From NCBI GenBank assembly GCA_037444305.1, contig JBBIMP010000025.1:1-64000 (forward strand): DNA of 64,000 nt, given 5' to 3'. The notes below the pieces were generated by a model. The model was not told the DNA's origin, made no database searches, and was given only the letters and a program-made list of their open reading frames with translations. This document shows positions 45,854 through 58,260 of the stretch, piece after piece (position 1 is the first letter of the stretch; every line of letters starts with the position of its first letter). The translations under genes were made by a program, and so were the position numbers. Source of the DNA: JBBIMP01 sp037444305. Lineage in GTDB: Bacteria > Acidobacteriota > UBA6911.

Positions 45854-46567
45854 GTGAAACAAAACAGCCGGGAGTTCGATCAGTTGCAGGAAGCTATAGT
45901 CCGCTGCAAGCGCTGTCCGCGGCTGGTGGCCTGGTGCGAGAAAACCGCCCGGGAAAAGGTCCGGCGGTTCTCCGCGGACACCTATTGGGGCCGGCCCGTG
46001 CCTTCCTTCGGAGCTCCCGATGCCGAGCTGCTGATCGTTGGACTCGCCCCGGCCGCTCACGGTGCCAACAGGACGGGGCGGATGTTTACCGGAGACAGCA
46101 GCGGCGACTGGCTGTTTGAGGCCATGCACCGTCACGGCTTCGCCGATAGTCCCACGTCGCGCCGCGCCGACAACGGACTGGCGCTCCGGCATTGCGTGAT
46201 AACGGCCGCCCTCCGCTGCGCCCCGCCGGCCAACAGGCCGACTGCCGCCGAACTGCGAAACTGCTCGCTCTTTCTCCGCCGGGAACTGCTCCTACTCCAA
46301 TCCGTGCGCGTCGTGGTGGCCCTGGGCGGGATCGCCTTCCGCGCCTTCCTCAGCGCCTGGCGCGAGAACGGAGGGATTGCGTTGGAGGCCCGCAGGTGCA
46401 GGTTTCGTCACGGAGGCGTCTGGCCGCTGGAAGGGAAACTCACCCTCATCAGCTCTTACCATCCGAGCCGGCAGAATACCCAGACGGGGCGGTTGACCCG
46501 GGAGATGTTTCACGACGTGTTCCGGCTGGCACGGCAATTGCTCAAAGCCGGCATGGACACGGCCTGA
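45854..46567 (+). CDS. Family 5 uracil-DNA glycosylase (UDGb, [4Fe-4S])
   Basis: 237 aa. Removes uracil and other deaminated bases from DNA. GLAPAAHGANRTGR (about 63-76) is the active-site signature of UDGb, and ISSYHPSRQNTQTGRL is the DNA-minor-groove loop. Likely iron-sulfur ligands are C18 and C21 (CKRC), C122 and C137. The start is GTG 45854; a GGGGATGG-like site is upstream. Its neighbours are unrelated. Confidence 0.93.
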   Translation: MKQNSREFDQLQEAIVRCKRCPRLVAWCEKTAREKVRRFSADTYWGRPVPSFGAPDAELLIVGLAPAAHGANRTGRMFTGDSSGDWLFEAMHRHGFADSPTSRRADNGLALRHCVITAALRCAPPANRPTAAELRNCSLFLRRELLLLQSVRVVVALGGIAFRAFLSAWRENGGIALEARRCRFRHGGVWPLEGKLTLISSYHPSRQNTQTGRLTREMFHDVFRLARQLLKAGMDTA

Positions 46568-46719
46568 GGTCTTCTCCTGTCCGCCGGTGAAGATCTGCGT
46601 GCCATTCACGCCTCCCGGGATCGGGAAATCTTGGCGCCCCTGCCGGGCTTTGTGGCAGAATGAGTTGCCCCGAGCCCGGGAAAGCATGCGGGCCGGCCTC
46701 AAACCAGAGGAAGAGCGCC

Positions 46720-47418
46720 ATGAGAAAAAAGCCGTTTGTAGTGCTTCTCGCATTTGTCCTGTCCCTGGCCGCCGCACCCGGAACCGGCCTGGCCTCCGAT
46801 CCGCCCATCCTCGGCAAGTGGATCCTGCTCGTGGATACCCCGAACGGTGAACTCGAGGTGGAACTGGAGCTCCGGCTCGAAGGGGAACGGCTCACGGGCT
46901 CCGCGTACCTGTTCGAGAATACCGTTTCGCTTGCCTCCGCGGCGTTCGCCGACCAGAAGATCCTCATCGAATTGAACCTCGGAGCCGCCTCCTTCCGCCT
47001 GGCGGGACTCCTGCAGGACGGCCGCCTCAGCGGCATCTGGGAACAGATGGGTGGGGAAGCCAACGGTACATGGAGCGGTGCGCGCAAGCCTGCGCCCGCC
47101 CCCCCGCCGGCAGCCGGCTCCATCGCCGGCGAGTGGGAATCCATTGCCGCCACACCGGAAGGAGACCTTGCCTTCGTTGCGCTGCTGAAGCAGGAAGGCC
47201 AGGCCGTCACCGGCTCTCTGGGAGCTGCCGACGGCTCCTTTTCCATCCCGATGAAGAACGTTGCGTTCTCTGACGGGAAGCTGGTCTTCGAAGTCGATTA
47301 CCTGGGCGGAACCTTCCGTATCCAGGCCAGGCTGGCGGAAGGCAAGCTGATAGGAATCTGGGAGTCTCTGGACGGCAGCCTCTCCGGCGCCTGGTCGGCC
47401 ACACGCAAGTCGCCCTGA
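46720..47418 (+). CDS. Secreted protein with two tandem beta-domain repeats
   Basis: 232 aa from ATG 46720 (GAGGAAG upstream). Residues 1-24 form a signal peptide (FVVLLAFVLSLAAAPGTGLA). Two homologous segments follow: about 30-120 beginning GKWILLVDTPNGELEVELEL, and about 137-228 beginning GEWESIAATPEGDLAFVALL. Each has LxGxRLTGS-like turns, and each ends G-x-W-S-G-A-R-K or G-A-W-S-A-T-R-K. A PAPAPPPA linker separates them. The fold is probably a lipocalin-like barrel. No function known. Confidence 0.72.
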   Translation: MRKKPFVVLLAFVLSLAAAPGTGLASDPPILGKWILLVDTPNGELEVELELRLEGERLTGSAYLFENTVSLASAAFADQKILIELNLGAASFRLAGLLQDGRLSGIWEQMGGEANGTWSGARKPAPAPPPAAGSIAGEWESIAATPEGDLAFVALLKQEGQAVTGSLGAADGSFSIPMKNVAFSDGKLVFEVDYLGGTFRIQARLAEGKLIGIWESLDGSLSGAWSATRKSP

Positions 47419-47509
47419 CGCGGCGGGAGGATGACAGGCCGGCAAGGCAGGAGTCTGCAAGCCAAGGTCCTGCCGGGGATCTAATGCACCGGCCTCCGGA
47501 TGACACCCT

Positions 47510-48346
47510 ATGGCTGCCGTCGAACAGGTCTTTCCGGCCCGGCTCCTGACGTGGGCCGAGGCCCCGAGAGGAATCGCTGTATTCCAGCTCGCCCTGGAGA
47601 GGGATTTCGTTTTCACTCCGGGCCAATACGCGGTCATCCATCTAACGCACGCGGGTGAAACGATCTCCCGCCCGTATTCCATCGCCTCCTCGCCCAGCGA
47701 AAGGCGCATGCTGGAATTTTATGTCAACCTGGTACAACGGGGCCGATTCACGCCCACCCTGTGGCAACCGGAGATCCTGCGGGCGCTGCACCGGCGCGAT
47801 CCGCAAACCCGCCTGGCCATTTCCGGGCCGGCGGGCAGCTTCGTTCTGCCCCCGGACGAGAAACGCAACCTCATCCTCGTCGCTTCCGGGACCGGGCTGG
47901 CGCCCTTCATGAGCCTGCTGCGGCAAATGCGCGAGGACAGCTCGAGAAATCCGCCGCAGCTTTGCCCCCGCAGAGTCTGCCTGGTTCACGGCGTGAGCTA
48001 CCCGGAGCAACTGGGATACCGGGAGGAACTGCAGGAATTTGCCGCAGCCGGGAGCGCTCCGGGCGGATTTTGGCTCGTCTATGTGCCGACGGTCAGTCGT
48101 CCCGAGGAGTCGCCATCCTGGGAAGGGCTCCGCGGCCGGGCAGAGGCGCTTTTTGAGCAGGCAGCCAAAACGGGTCCCTCAGCGGTGAGGACCGAGGAAA
48201 TCATCCGCAAGCTGCTTCTCACCATGACCGATCCGACCACGCACGCCGTGATGGTCTGCGGTCACGCCGGCACGGTGGAAAACATGAAGCATATCTTGGC
48301 CGGCAGGGGATACCAGCCGGGACGGGACCTTTTTTGTGAACGGTGA
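47510..48346 (+). CDS. Ferredoxin--NADP+ reductase family flavoprotein
   Basis: 278 aa. FAD-binding barrel with the RPYSIASSP signature and FTPGQYAVIHL; NADP domain with LILVASGTGLAPFMSLLRQM, VHGVSYPEQLGY and AVMVCGHAGTVENMKHIL; the C-terminal residues LFCER substitute for the usual aromatic end. Likely shuttles electrons between NADPH and ferredoxin or flavodoxin. No ribosome-binding site is obvious at the ATG. Stand-alone, ahead of pdxB by 72 bases. Confidence 0.88.
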   Translation: MAAVEQVFPARLLTWAEAPRGIAVFQLALERDFVFTPGQYAVIHLTHAGETISRPYSIASSPSERRMLEFYVNLVQRGRFTPTLWQPEILRALHRRDPQTRLAISGPAGSFVLPPDEKRNLILVASGTGLAPFMSLLRQMREDSSRNPPQLCPRRVCLVHGVSYPEQLGYREELQEFAAAGSAPGGFWLVYVPTVSRPEESPSWEGLRGRAEALFEQAAKTGPSAVRTEEIIRKLLLTMTDPTTHAVMVCGHAGTVENMKHILAGRGYQPGRDLFCER

Positions 48347-48418
48347 ACGGCGGACCATTTCTTTTCCAGGCAGATGCGCGCCTGACTCCACGGCAGTGCA
48401 GCTGCTCCGGCCGGCAAG

Positions 48419-49594
48419 ATGATCATTGCGGTTGACGACGCCATTCCCTTCTGGCGCGAGGCTTTCGAACAAGCGGGCAGCCTGCGGCCGTTTTCGGCAC
48501 GCAGCCTCACCTCCAGGATGCTGGCGGACACCGATGCGCTGGTGGTTCGCTCGGTCACCAAGGTGGACGCGGATCTGCTCGAAGGATCCCGGGTTCGCTT
48601 CGTGGGCACGGCCACCATCGGCATGGATCACCTCGACCTCCCCTATCTCCGCAGCCGGGGAATCCGCTGCGTCAGCGCCCAGGGCAGCAACGCCGATGCC
48701 GTGGCGGAATACGTCACCGCTGCCCTCCTCTGCCTCGCCGGCCGCAGGAGCTGGGTCCTGCGCAACACCTCGCTGGCCGTGATCGGCGCGGGGAACATCG
48801 GCAGCCGCGTCGCCAGGCGCGCCGCGGCGCTGGGAATGGAAGTCGGGCTTTGCGATCCGCCGCTGCGTGAAGCCACGGGCAATCCGGTCTACCAGACCCT
48901 CGGCGAAGTGCTGGAGGCCGACATAATCTCCCTCCACGTGCCTCTGACCCGCCAGGCGCGTTACCCGACCTACCGCATGCTCGACGGCCGGCTAATCGCA
49001 CGGCTGGGCAAGCGTCAGCTCCTCATCAATACGTCCCGGGGCGAAGTCGTCGTCGAGCAGGAGTTGAAAACGGCCTTGAAACGGGGGAGGCTGGGGGGCG
49101 CCGCCCTCGATGTCTGGACCCGAGAGCCCGCCATCGATCTTGAACTGTTGGAGACGGTGGAGATCGGAACGCCCCATATTGCGGGATACTCGCTCGATGG
49201 AAAGGCACGCGCCACGGCAATGATTCTGCAAGAATTCTGTCGCTTCTTCGGCATTCTCCACGGCTGGGACTGGAGCGGGGTGCTTCCGGCGCCGGTCCGC
49301 GTCGTTCTCGAACCCGGGGTCATCGAACAGGAAGCCATCGCCTCAGCAGTTCTACAGGCCTACCCGATCGGCCAGGATGACGCAGCGCTCCGAAAACTCG
49401 GCGGCCTGCCCGCTAACCAAGTCGCTCGAGACTTCGACCGGCTGCGCGACGGGTACTCTCTGCGCCGCGAGTTTCGCGATTTCATCGTGACGCTGCCCGC
49501 AGAAGACGGCCAGCTGGCCGCCACTCTGCGGGCGCTCGGTTTCCAGACCTCGCAACCGGCGAACGAGACGGAACGCGGGTCCATGGAGGCGTAA
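48419..49594 (+). CDS. pdxB: Erythronate-4-phosphate dehydrogenase
   Basis: Second step of DXP-independent pyridoxal phosphate synthesis. 391 aa, the normal length. D-isomer 2-hydroxyacid dehydrogenase fold: substrate domain MIIAVDDAIPFW, SVTKVDADLLEGSRVRFVGTATIGMDHLDL, NAD domain LAVIGAGNIGSRVARRAAALG, LLINTSRGEVVVEQEL and TPHIAGYSLDGKARAT (catalytic His). The C-terminal PdxB-specific dimerisation domain is present (about 290-380), which separates it from SerA. Confidence 0.92.
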   Translation: MIIAVDDAIPFWREAFEQAGSLRPFSARSLTSRMLADTDALVVRSVTKVDADLLEGSRVRFVGTATIGMDHLDLPYLRSRGIRCVSAQGSNADAVAEYVTAALLCLAGRRSWVLRNTSLAVIGAGNIGSRVARRAAALGMEVGLCDPPLREATGNPVYQTLGEVLEADIISLHVPLTRQARYPTYRMLDGRLIARLGKRQLLINTSRGEVVVEQELKTALKRGRLGGAALDVWTREPAIDLELLETVEIGTPHIAGYSLDGKARATAMILQEFCRFFGILHGWDWSGVLPAPVRVVLEPGVIEQEAIASAVLQAYPIGQDDAALRKLGGLPANQVARDFDRLRDGYSLRREFRDFIVTLPAEDGQLAATLRALGFQTSQPANETERGSMEA

Positions 49595-49599
49595 CCAAT

Positions 49600-50445
49600 A
49601 TGGTAAGGTTTCGCATTCGCAGGGCGGGCGCTTTTCTGCAGAGACACTGGATTATAATCGCCTTCCTGACCGCTCTGATTGCGTGGATTATGACACCTGG
49701 AGCCCTTGAGAGGTTTTTTGTTTATTTCCCCGCCCGGACCCTTGATTATCAGCCCTCCCAATTCGGAATGCAGCACCAGGAACTCCACCTGCGCACGGAA
49801 GACGGCGAAATGCTGCACGCGTGGTTTATCCCGAAGGATGGCGCCCGGACCACCCTGCTGATCTTCCACGGAAACGCCGGAAACATCAGCCACCGGCTCC
49901 CTTGGTTCCAGATGCTTCGCGAACTGGACGTCAACATCCTGGCGCCCGACTACCGCGGCTACGGCAAAAGCACCGGATCGCCGCACGAGCAGGGTCTTTA
50001 CCTGGATGCACGCGCCGCCCGCGCCTGGTGGCAGGCCGAACGCGGCAAATCCGGCGAAAAGCTGGTGCTGCTGGGGGAGTCGCTGGGAGGGGCCGTGGCC
50101 GTCCACCTTGCCGCGGAGTCGCCGGCGGCCGGGCTGATTCTGCAGTCCGCCTTCTCCTCCGCCTGGGACATGGCGAAGACCATATTGCCGATCGGCTTGC
50201 TGCAGCCGCTGGCCCGCGTGGAGTTCGATTCGATCGGAAAGGTGAAGAGGATCTCGTGTCCGAAGCTGCACATTCATGGGTCCCAGGACGAGATCGTTCC
50301 GCTGCGGCTGGGCAAGAAGCTGTTCGAGGCGGCTCCGGAACCGAAGGAGTACTACGAGGTGCCGGGTGCCGGCCACAATGACCTGCCCTGGGTCGGCGGA
50401 ACGGCCTACATCGAGCGCCTGCGCCGGTTCCTGCAGACGCTGTAA
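49600..50445 (+). CDS. Membrane-anchored alpha/beta hydrolase (Bem46/ABHD17-like)
   Basis: 281 aa. An N-terminal helix (about 17-33, IIIAFLTALIAWIM) anchors the protein. The hydrolase fold shows LLIFHGNAGNIS (oxyanion hole), APDYRGYGKSTG, LLGESLGGAVAVHLA (nucleophile Ser in GESLG), GSQDEIVPLRLGKKL (acid) and GAGHNDLPWVGG (catalytic His). It begins 5 bases after pdxB. The natural substrate is unknown. Confidence 0.85.
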   Translation: MVRFRIRRAGAFLQRHWIIIAFLTALIAWIMTPGALERFFVYFPARTLDYQPSQFGMQHQELHLRTEDGEMLHAWFIPKDGARTTLLIFHGNAGNISHRLPWFQMLRELDVNILAPDYRGYGKSTGSPHEQGLYLDARAARAWWQAERGKSGEKLVLLGESLGGAVAVHLAAESPAAGLILQSAFSSAWDMAKTILPIGLLQPLARVEFDSIGKVKRISCPKLHIHGSQDEIVPLRLGKKLFEAAPEPKEYYEVPGAGHNDLPWVGGTAYIERLRRFLQTL

Positions 50446-50497
50446 TGCGCGCCTGACGAAAAAGGCACCGCGGATTCGGCCGGCTCTTCCCGCTTTT

Positions 50498-50517
50498 GTC
50501 CGCGTTGTTCCGCGGAC
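50498..50517. terminator. Hairpin between convergent hydrolase gene and metH
   Basis: GTCCGCG-TTGTTC-CGCGGAC, a perfect 7-bp stem with a 6-base loop, about midway in the 141-base convergent gap. No T-run. Confidence 0.4.
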
Positions 50518-50586
50518 CGGGATGCCCGCTGCTCCTGAGTCACGAAGAACCCTGGATCTGCTTAACTTTACATGCTGCCAGTCGGA

Positions 50587-54267
<3,681 letters not shown>

Positions 54268-54301
54268 GGGCGGATTCCTCGATGACGGGTAGGGGGTGGA
54301 C

Positions 54302-54670
54302 TCAAACCTCGAAGGAGCCAGGGCTGCGGACCTCCGCCGGTGGTTCCTGGAGTCCGCCCGGAAGGCACTCGTCACAGGGACAGAGCCTCCGCAAGAACTC
54401 GAACGTGTAGATCCCGGTGCTGTGCCCGTCGCTGAACCTGAAACTCAGGGCGTAGTTCCCCACCGGGCCCACATCGGTCCGCTCGAGCGTTGAAGGGATG
54501 CTTCCCTCGGCGATTCTCTTTTCCCCGGTGAACTCGTCGACGCAGGAGGCGCAGGGGCAGCTCTGGCGCAGGTACCATGACGGGTAGGAGCTGAAGTGCC
54601 CGTCATTCCACGTCACATCGGTCCGAACCGGGCTGACCCTTTTCACCAGTGTCGGCTTCAGGTAGCGCAA
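54302..54670 (-). CDS. DUF971 protein (gamma-butyrobetaine hydroxylase-like N-terminal domain)
   Basis: 122 aa from a TTG start with GGGAG about 9 bases upstream. Two CPC motifs (QSCPCASCVDEFTGE and RRLCPCDECLPGG) and the segment NYALSFRFSDGHSTGIYTFEFLR are typical of the DUF971 family, which is often linked to Mrp/ApbC-type iron-sulfur carriers. The four cysteine clusters suggest metal or cluster binding. It ends 35 bases before metH on the same strand. Confidence 0.82.
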   Translation of the reverse strand: MRYLKPTLVKRVSPVRTDVTWNDGHFSSYPSWYLRQSCPCASCVDEFTGEKRIAEGSIPSTLERTDVGPVGNYALSFRFSDGHSTGIYTFEFLRRLCPCDECLPGGLQEPPAEVRSPGSFEV

Positions 54671-54726
54671 AACTTTTCTCCCTCAAAGCTGATAGGTATA
54701 TCACGCACTTTGGGGGCATCCAAGCT

Positions 54727-55155
54727 TCAGCCCAGGGGATTGTTCCAGCGCAGGCCGGGGAAACGGGCAAAATCGCCGTCCGAAGAGCACAGCGTCAGCC
54801 CGTGTTCGATAGCCAGGGCGGCCAGATGAGCGTCCGGCACGAGATTGGGTCTTCCGACGGTTGCCGGCAACAGCGAGCCGAGTACGATTCTGTGGCGCTC
54901 GGTGGGTGAGGGAATCCAGACGTTGGGGCACTCCAGCCAGCCGCCGACGATCCCCCAAGCCCGGTCCAGCGGCTCGGGCCGCTGGAACACGCGCGGGTTG
55001 CTCACCAGGCGAAGGAATCCCAGCAGGCTGGGCCAGGGGAGGCCGACACGGCCACCCCCGTTGATTGCCTCATCCAGCCAAGCCCGCGCGCGCCTGTGTT
55101 GCACCATCCCCTGGACATGCGCGTAGACCAGCAGATTGGCGTCCACGAGAATCAT
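54727..55155 (-). CDS. vapC: VapC-like PIN-domain toxin ribonuclease
   Basis: 142 aa PIN-domain protein. The first acidic residue is in MILVDANLLVYAH, further acidic positions in NLVPDAHLAALA and SSDGDFARFPG, giving the Mg2+ site of a ribonuclease. Its ATG overlaps the antitoxin gene by 4 bases, the usual type II toxin-antitoxin arrangement. The RNA target cannot be inferred. Confidence 0.88.
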   Translation of the reverse strand: MILVDANLLVYAHVQGMVQHRRARAWLDEAINGGGRVGLPWPSLLGFLRLVSNPRVFQRPEPLDRAWGIVGGWLECPNVWIPSPTERHRIVLGSLLPATVGRPNLVPDAHLAALAIEHGLTLCSSDGDFARFPGLRWNNPLG

Positions 55156-55400
55156 CGGAACGCTTCACCCTCGGCTACGGCCAGCGCCTCGGCAACGTCG
55201 TTGACGTTGCCGATGAGACAATCGCCCAGGTTGGCTGTTTTTGTCTCGAACCGCCGGCGGGGGATTTCCGGACGCGTCATCTGCACCAACCCGCGCCGCA
55301 GAGCCTCGTTTACAACCTCCTTCATTGTAGCCCTTCGGGCCTGTCGCGTCCGCAGCAGCAACTGGGCCACATCGTCGTCCAATGTCAGGGTCGTTCTCAT
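55152..55400 (-). CDS. vapB: VapB-like ribbon-helix-helix antitoxin
   Basis: 82 aa. The N-terminal MRTTLTLDDDVAQLL is a ribbon-helix-helix DNA-binding strand and helix, followed by KEVVNEALRRGL and a C-terminal toxin-binding segment (RRRFETKTANLGD). It would neutralise VapC and repress the operon at the repeats in its promoter. The -10 element ends 7 bases before the ATG and there is no Shine-Dalgarno. Confidence 0.87.
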   Translation of the reverse strand: MRTTLTLDDDVAQLLLRTRQARRATMKEVVNEALRRGLVQMTRPEIPRRRFETKTANLGDCLIGNVNDVAEALAVAEGEAFR

Positions 55401-55401
55401 G

Positions 55402-55437
55402 CATCAAATCATAAATGGCTTGATGTCTTGATGTCAA
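55402..55437 (-). promoter_or_regulatory. vapBC promoter and candidate operator
   Basis: Minus strand TTGACA (55437-55432), 18-base spacer, TATGAT (55413-55408). On the plus strand TTGATGTC repeats in tandem (55420-55427, 55428-55435), and CATCAA (55402-55407) is an inverted copy, so three TTGATG units cover the promoter, as expected for an autorepressed toxin-antitoxin operon. Confidence 0.7.
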
Positions 55438-55451
55438 TTGATTGAGGGGCA

Positions 55452-55522
55452 GGCGCCATAACCTCGAAGTAGAGCTGGACAAACCTGCCTTGCTCTGATC
55501 GGAATTTCGAGGTTACGGCGCC
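55452..55522. repeat. Long inverted repeat
   Basis: Arms of 17 bases (55452-55468, starting GGCGCC, and 55506-55522) pair with one mismatch around a 37-base loop. Non-coding, between vapB and the M56-TonB gene. It may be a small mobile-element remnant or a structured RNA. Confidence 0.6.
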
Positions 55523-55612
55523 AGTCCCGAATAGCGCTTAGTTGAGGGTGATCGAAATCATCTGGTAACGTTGCCAAATCAATTGCTTAAGCCTCGAAGG
55601 CGCGGTGCGGGC

Positions 55613-55767
55613 AAGCCCAGGGCGTAAGCCGGGTTGTCGGCGAATGCCAGGATTGCTCTGAAAGGGCGGCACAGCCGGTGTCGCCCTTGCAGGGCTCCTC
55701 TCTCCCCTTATCCCGCCTTACCCAGGGCTCACGCCCTGGGCTTTCCTGTTGGACCCTTTCAGGGTCC
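55613..55767. repeat. Cluster of nested palindromes (REP/MITE-like)
   Basis: Within 155 bases: a 13-base exact inverted repeat (AAGCCCAGGGCGT, 55613-55625 and 55731-55743); a local hairpin CCCAGGGC-TCAC-GCCCTGGG (55721-55740); AAGGGCG/CGCCCTT (55662-55668, 55682-55688); TGAAAGGG/CCCTTTCA (55659-55666, 55754-55761); and GGACCCT-TTC-AGGGTCC (55751-55767). No coding frame fits. The 412-base gap 55401-55812 holds only this, the inverted repeat at 55452 and the vapBC promoter. Confidence 0.65.
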
Positions 55768-55812
55768 TCGATTCCTTATTGAAGCGCCATTCGCGCCTGT
55801 CCCCGAAATAAG

Positions 55813-57801
55813 TTACTTTGGGGTGAACTCGACGATCGCTATGGTCGGCACCGGCTCGGCGCCGCGGTACCCGGGGGCCACGACAAGTGTCCGGAGCAGT
55901 TCTTCTTCCACTGCGGCGATTTTAGGTCCCTGTATGGGCTGGACGGAGGTAACCCTGCCGGACTCATCCACAAACAGATTGTAGCGCAGGCTGCGCCTCC
56001 CATCGGCCGAAACATCCAAATTCCCTGACATTAAAGCAGTTGCGACAAGATAGGAAAGGCGTTCATGATCGATAGCCAGTTGTGGTGCCCGGACCTCGGC
56101 CGAGGGGGCGAGGAATACCCGCCCATCCCGTATGACGTGCGGGATGCCGCCCTGGAAAGGTGCAATGGTTATTCCCTCCCGCTGCAGCGAGAGCAGGAAC
56201 CATTCGAGCGTCCTGTAAGGGACGTCGGCCATGGCCCGGATCGACACCGTCCCTTCCTTCATCTTGGACCACAGCGCCGGACCCTCGAGCCCCGTCCCCA
56301 CCTCCCGGGCATTGCCCTGTGCGTCGAGTTCCACGGTCGTTGAATTTCCTCTGGTGTTGAAGATCACGGTGACCGTGGCCACAACCGGGACCGCTTCGCC
56401 GTTGAGCAGCGTCGGCGAGTAACGCCACTGCTTGACGGCGGATACGGCGGCATCGTTGAGAAGCGGATGCCCACGCAGCACCTTGACATCCTCGACCGAT
56501 CCATCCTCGCTAACGGTCACCTGCATGATAATTGTGCCGGCTATCCGCGCCCGCTTGGCCTCTTCCGGATACTCCGGATCCACGCGCACGAGGAGCTTGG
56601 ATTCCTGTACGTTGCCTCCCACACGGATCGGCTCCTGCTTGCGTTCCTGGGCCGCCGCGGGCTCGGGTTGAGGCTGCGGTTCAACTTCCGGGGCGGCGGT
56701 ATCAATCTCCTCCACCTTCCTGGCTTTCGCAGCGTTGGACTCGGCATGGGGCGCCGCTATGTTGATGTTCTCTTCCGCAGGAAGCACCCCTTCAGGTTCA
56801 GGCAACGGCACGGGCTGGGCCATTTGTACTATCACCGGCGATCCCGAGAGGGGAAATATGTTCGCTGCATAGCTGCCGGCCCCAAAAAGGAGACCGGCGA
56901 TCAGGGCAAGGCTGAATATCAATCTTGACTTAGGCATGTGAGCCTCCTTTAGCATCAGCGCCACCCGAGCGACCAGGTGACGCTCCCTCAAAAGCAGCGG
57001 GGCCGGCACGGAAGCTGGACGCCCCCGCATCTCGGCCAGTCGCAGCAACGATTCCAGGTATGGCTGCCGCTCCCGGGTCATCTTCAGGACCTGGCCGTCG
57101 ACGACCTGTTCGCGGCTCAAATGAATCCGGTTCAGCACCCACCAGAAGGCGGGGTGGAACCAGAACAGCGAACGGACAACCTCTTCGAGCACCATCCACG
57201 CCCAATCGCGACGCCGGACGTGAAGCAGTTCGTGACAGGCAATCGGCTTCTGGAACTTCTCATCCAATTCGGGAAAGGTGGAGGGAAGAAGAACGACAGG
57301 CCGGTAAAGCCCGAAGGTGACCGGGCTGTCGATTTCGGATGAGATGTAAACATCCGGCCGGACGCCTATGCGGTCCTGCATCTCCCGCACCGTCGGCGGC
57401 AGCAGGGATATCCAGCGCGCGCGGTGTCTGTACAGGCTCAACCGCAGAAAGCCCAGGCAGAGCCAAAGCAGACGCAACGCCACTCCTGCCACCAGCACCA
57501 GGGCAATCACCCCGCGCGGAGAGTAACTCGAGCGTTCGGGAATCGAATTGACGGCGGGGCTTTCAAAAGGAAGGTCGACGAATAGGACAGGGGCGGGCGC
57601 GGGCGGGGAGACAACAGGGCGCTTGTACGGCTGAACAAACGGAAGCAGGAGGCAGGCGACCAGGAGAACCCGCCAAAAGACCAGCAGGACCGAGGGGAGC
57701 CGGAGCCTGAAAACCCGGCAGAGCAGACTTCCCGCGGCCACCAGAATCGCGACCTGAAGGCTGAAAGCCGCCAGGTTATCGAGCCACATTGAGATGTTCA
57801 T
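55813..57801 (-). CDS. BlaR1-like M56 metallopeptidase sensor with TonB C-terminal domain
   Basis: 662 aa inner-membrane protein. Four membrane helices (about 10-29, 37-56, 98-120, 292-312) surround an M56 zinc-peptidase domain whose motif is HELLH at 190-194. The periplasmic part has a Pro/Glu-rich linker (about 325-400) and a TonB C-terminal domain (about 410-495, SKLLVRVDPEYPEEAKRARI, KQWRYSPTLLNGEAVPV), then an extra domain with a degenerate second TonB-like end. Instead of the penicillin-binding sensor of classical BlaR1, TonB replaces it. It lies 84 bases after blaI. Likely cleaves or inactivates BlaI on an envelope signal. Confidence 0.85.
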   Translation of the reverse strand: MNISMWLDNLAAFSLQVAILVAAGSLLCRVFRLRLPSVLLVFWRVLLVACLLLPFVQPYKRPVVSPPAPAPVLFVDLPFESPAVNSIPERSSYSPRGVIALVLVAGVALRLLWLCLGFLRLSLYRHRARWISLLPPTVREMQDRIGVRPDVYISSEIDSPVTFGLYRPVVLLPSTFPELDEKFQKPIACHELLHVRRRDWAWMVLEEVVRSLFWFHPAFWWVLNRIHLSREQVVDGQVLKMTRERQPYLESLLRLAEMRGRPASVPAPLLLRERHLVARVALMLKEAHMPKSRLIFSLALIAGLLFGAGSYAANIFPLSGSPVIVQMAQPVPLPEPEGVLPAEENINIAAPHAESNAAKARKVEEIDTAAPEVEPQPQPEPAAAQERKQEPIRVGGNVQESKLLVRVDPEYPEEAKRARIAGTIIMQVTVSEDGSVEDVKVLRGHPLLNDAAVSAVKQWRYSPTLLNGEAVPVVATVTVIFNTRGNSTTVELDAQGNAREVGTGLEGPALWSKMKEGTVSIRAMADVPYRTLEWFLLSLQREGITIAPFQGGIPHVIRDGRVFLAPSAEVRAPQLAIDHERLSYLVATALMSGNLDVSADGRRSLRYNLFVDESGRVTSVQPIQGPKIAAVEEELLRTLVVAPGYRGAEPVPTIAIVEFTPK

Positions 57802-57885
57802 GGCGATCTCGGAATTCGCTTCTCATTCATTCTCGAAACAGGAAGGGAATCGCGCATCCTCGGCTTTCCGCCGGCAATCACCGCG

Positions 57886-58260
57886 TCACTTCCCTTCCCG
57901 GACCATCTTTGCAATCTGCTTCAGATCTTCGGCCGAGAGCCTGCGGTCCTCCACCAGGTGCGCCAGGAGGGGTTCCGCCGACCCGTTGAAAACGCGGTTG
58001 ACGAACTCGCGGACCATCCCGCGGATCATCTGCTTCTGGGGTTGAGCGCCTTCATACACAAAGGCTCGCCCCTCGAGGTGCTTCTTCAGATACTTCTTTT
58101 TCTCCATGACCTTCATCGTGGTCATGACCGTGGTATAGGCGATCCTGCGTCGCGCGAGCAGCGTCTCGTAGACGTCGCGTACGGTGGCCTGACCCAGGTC
58201 CCAGACGATCTTCATGATTTCGAGTTCGTGTTCCGTAGGTGTCGTGTTTTTGCCTCTCAT
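57886..58260 (-). CDS. BlaI/MecI-family transcriptional repressor
   Basis: 124 aa winged-helix repressor. PTEHELEIMKIVWDLG, YTTVMTTMKVMEKKKYLKKH and the C-terminal dimerisation helix are family features; the expected proteolysis region lies near residues 95-105. It is the first gene of a blaI-blaR1-like operon and overlaps its own operator at 58259-58284. The regulon probably includes the downstream M56-TonB gene and perhaps the divergent TonB fragment. Confidence 0.9.
   Translation of the reverse strand: MRGKNTTPTEHELEIMKIVWDLGQATVRDVYETLLARRRIAYTTVMTTMKVMEKKKYLKKHLEGRAFVYEGAQPQKQMIRGMVREFVNRVFNGSAEPLLAHLVEDRRLSAEDLKQIAKMVREGK

Noticed and set aside
55613..55767. CRISPR array
   Set aside because: Repeats here are inverted and nested, not direct repeats with unique spacers, and no cas gene is present in the window.
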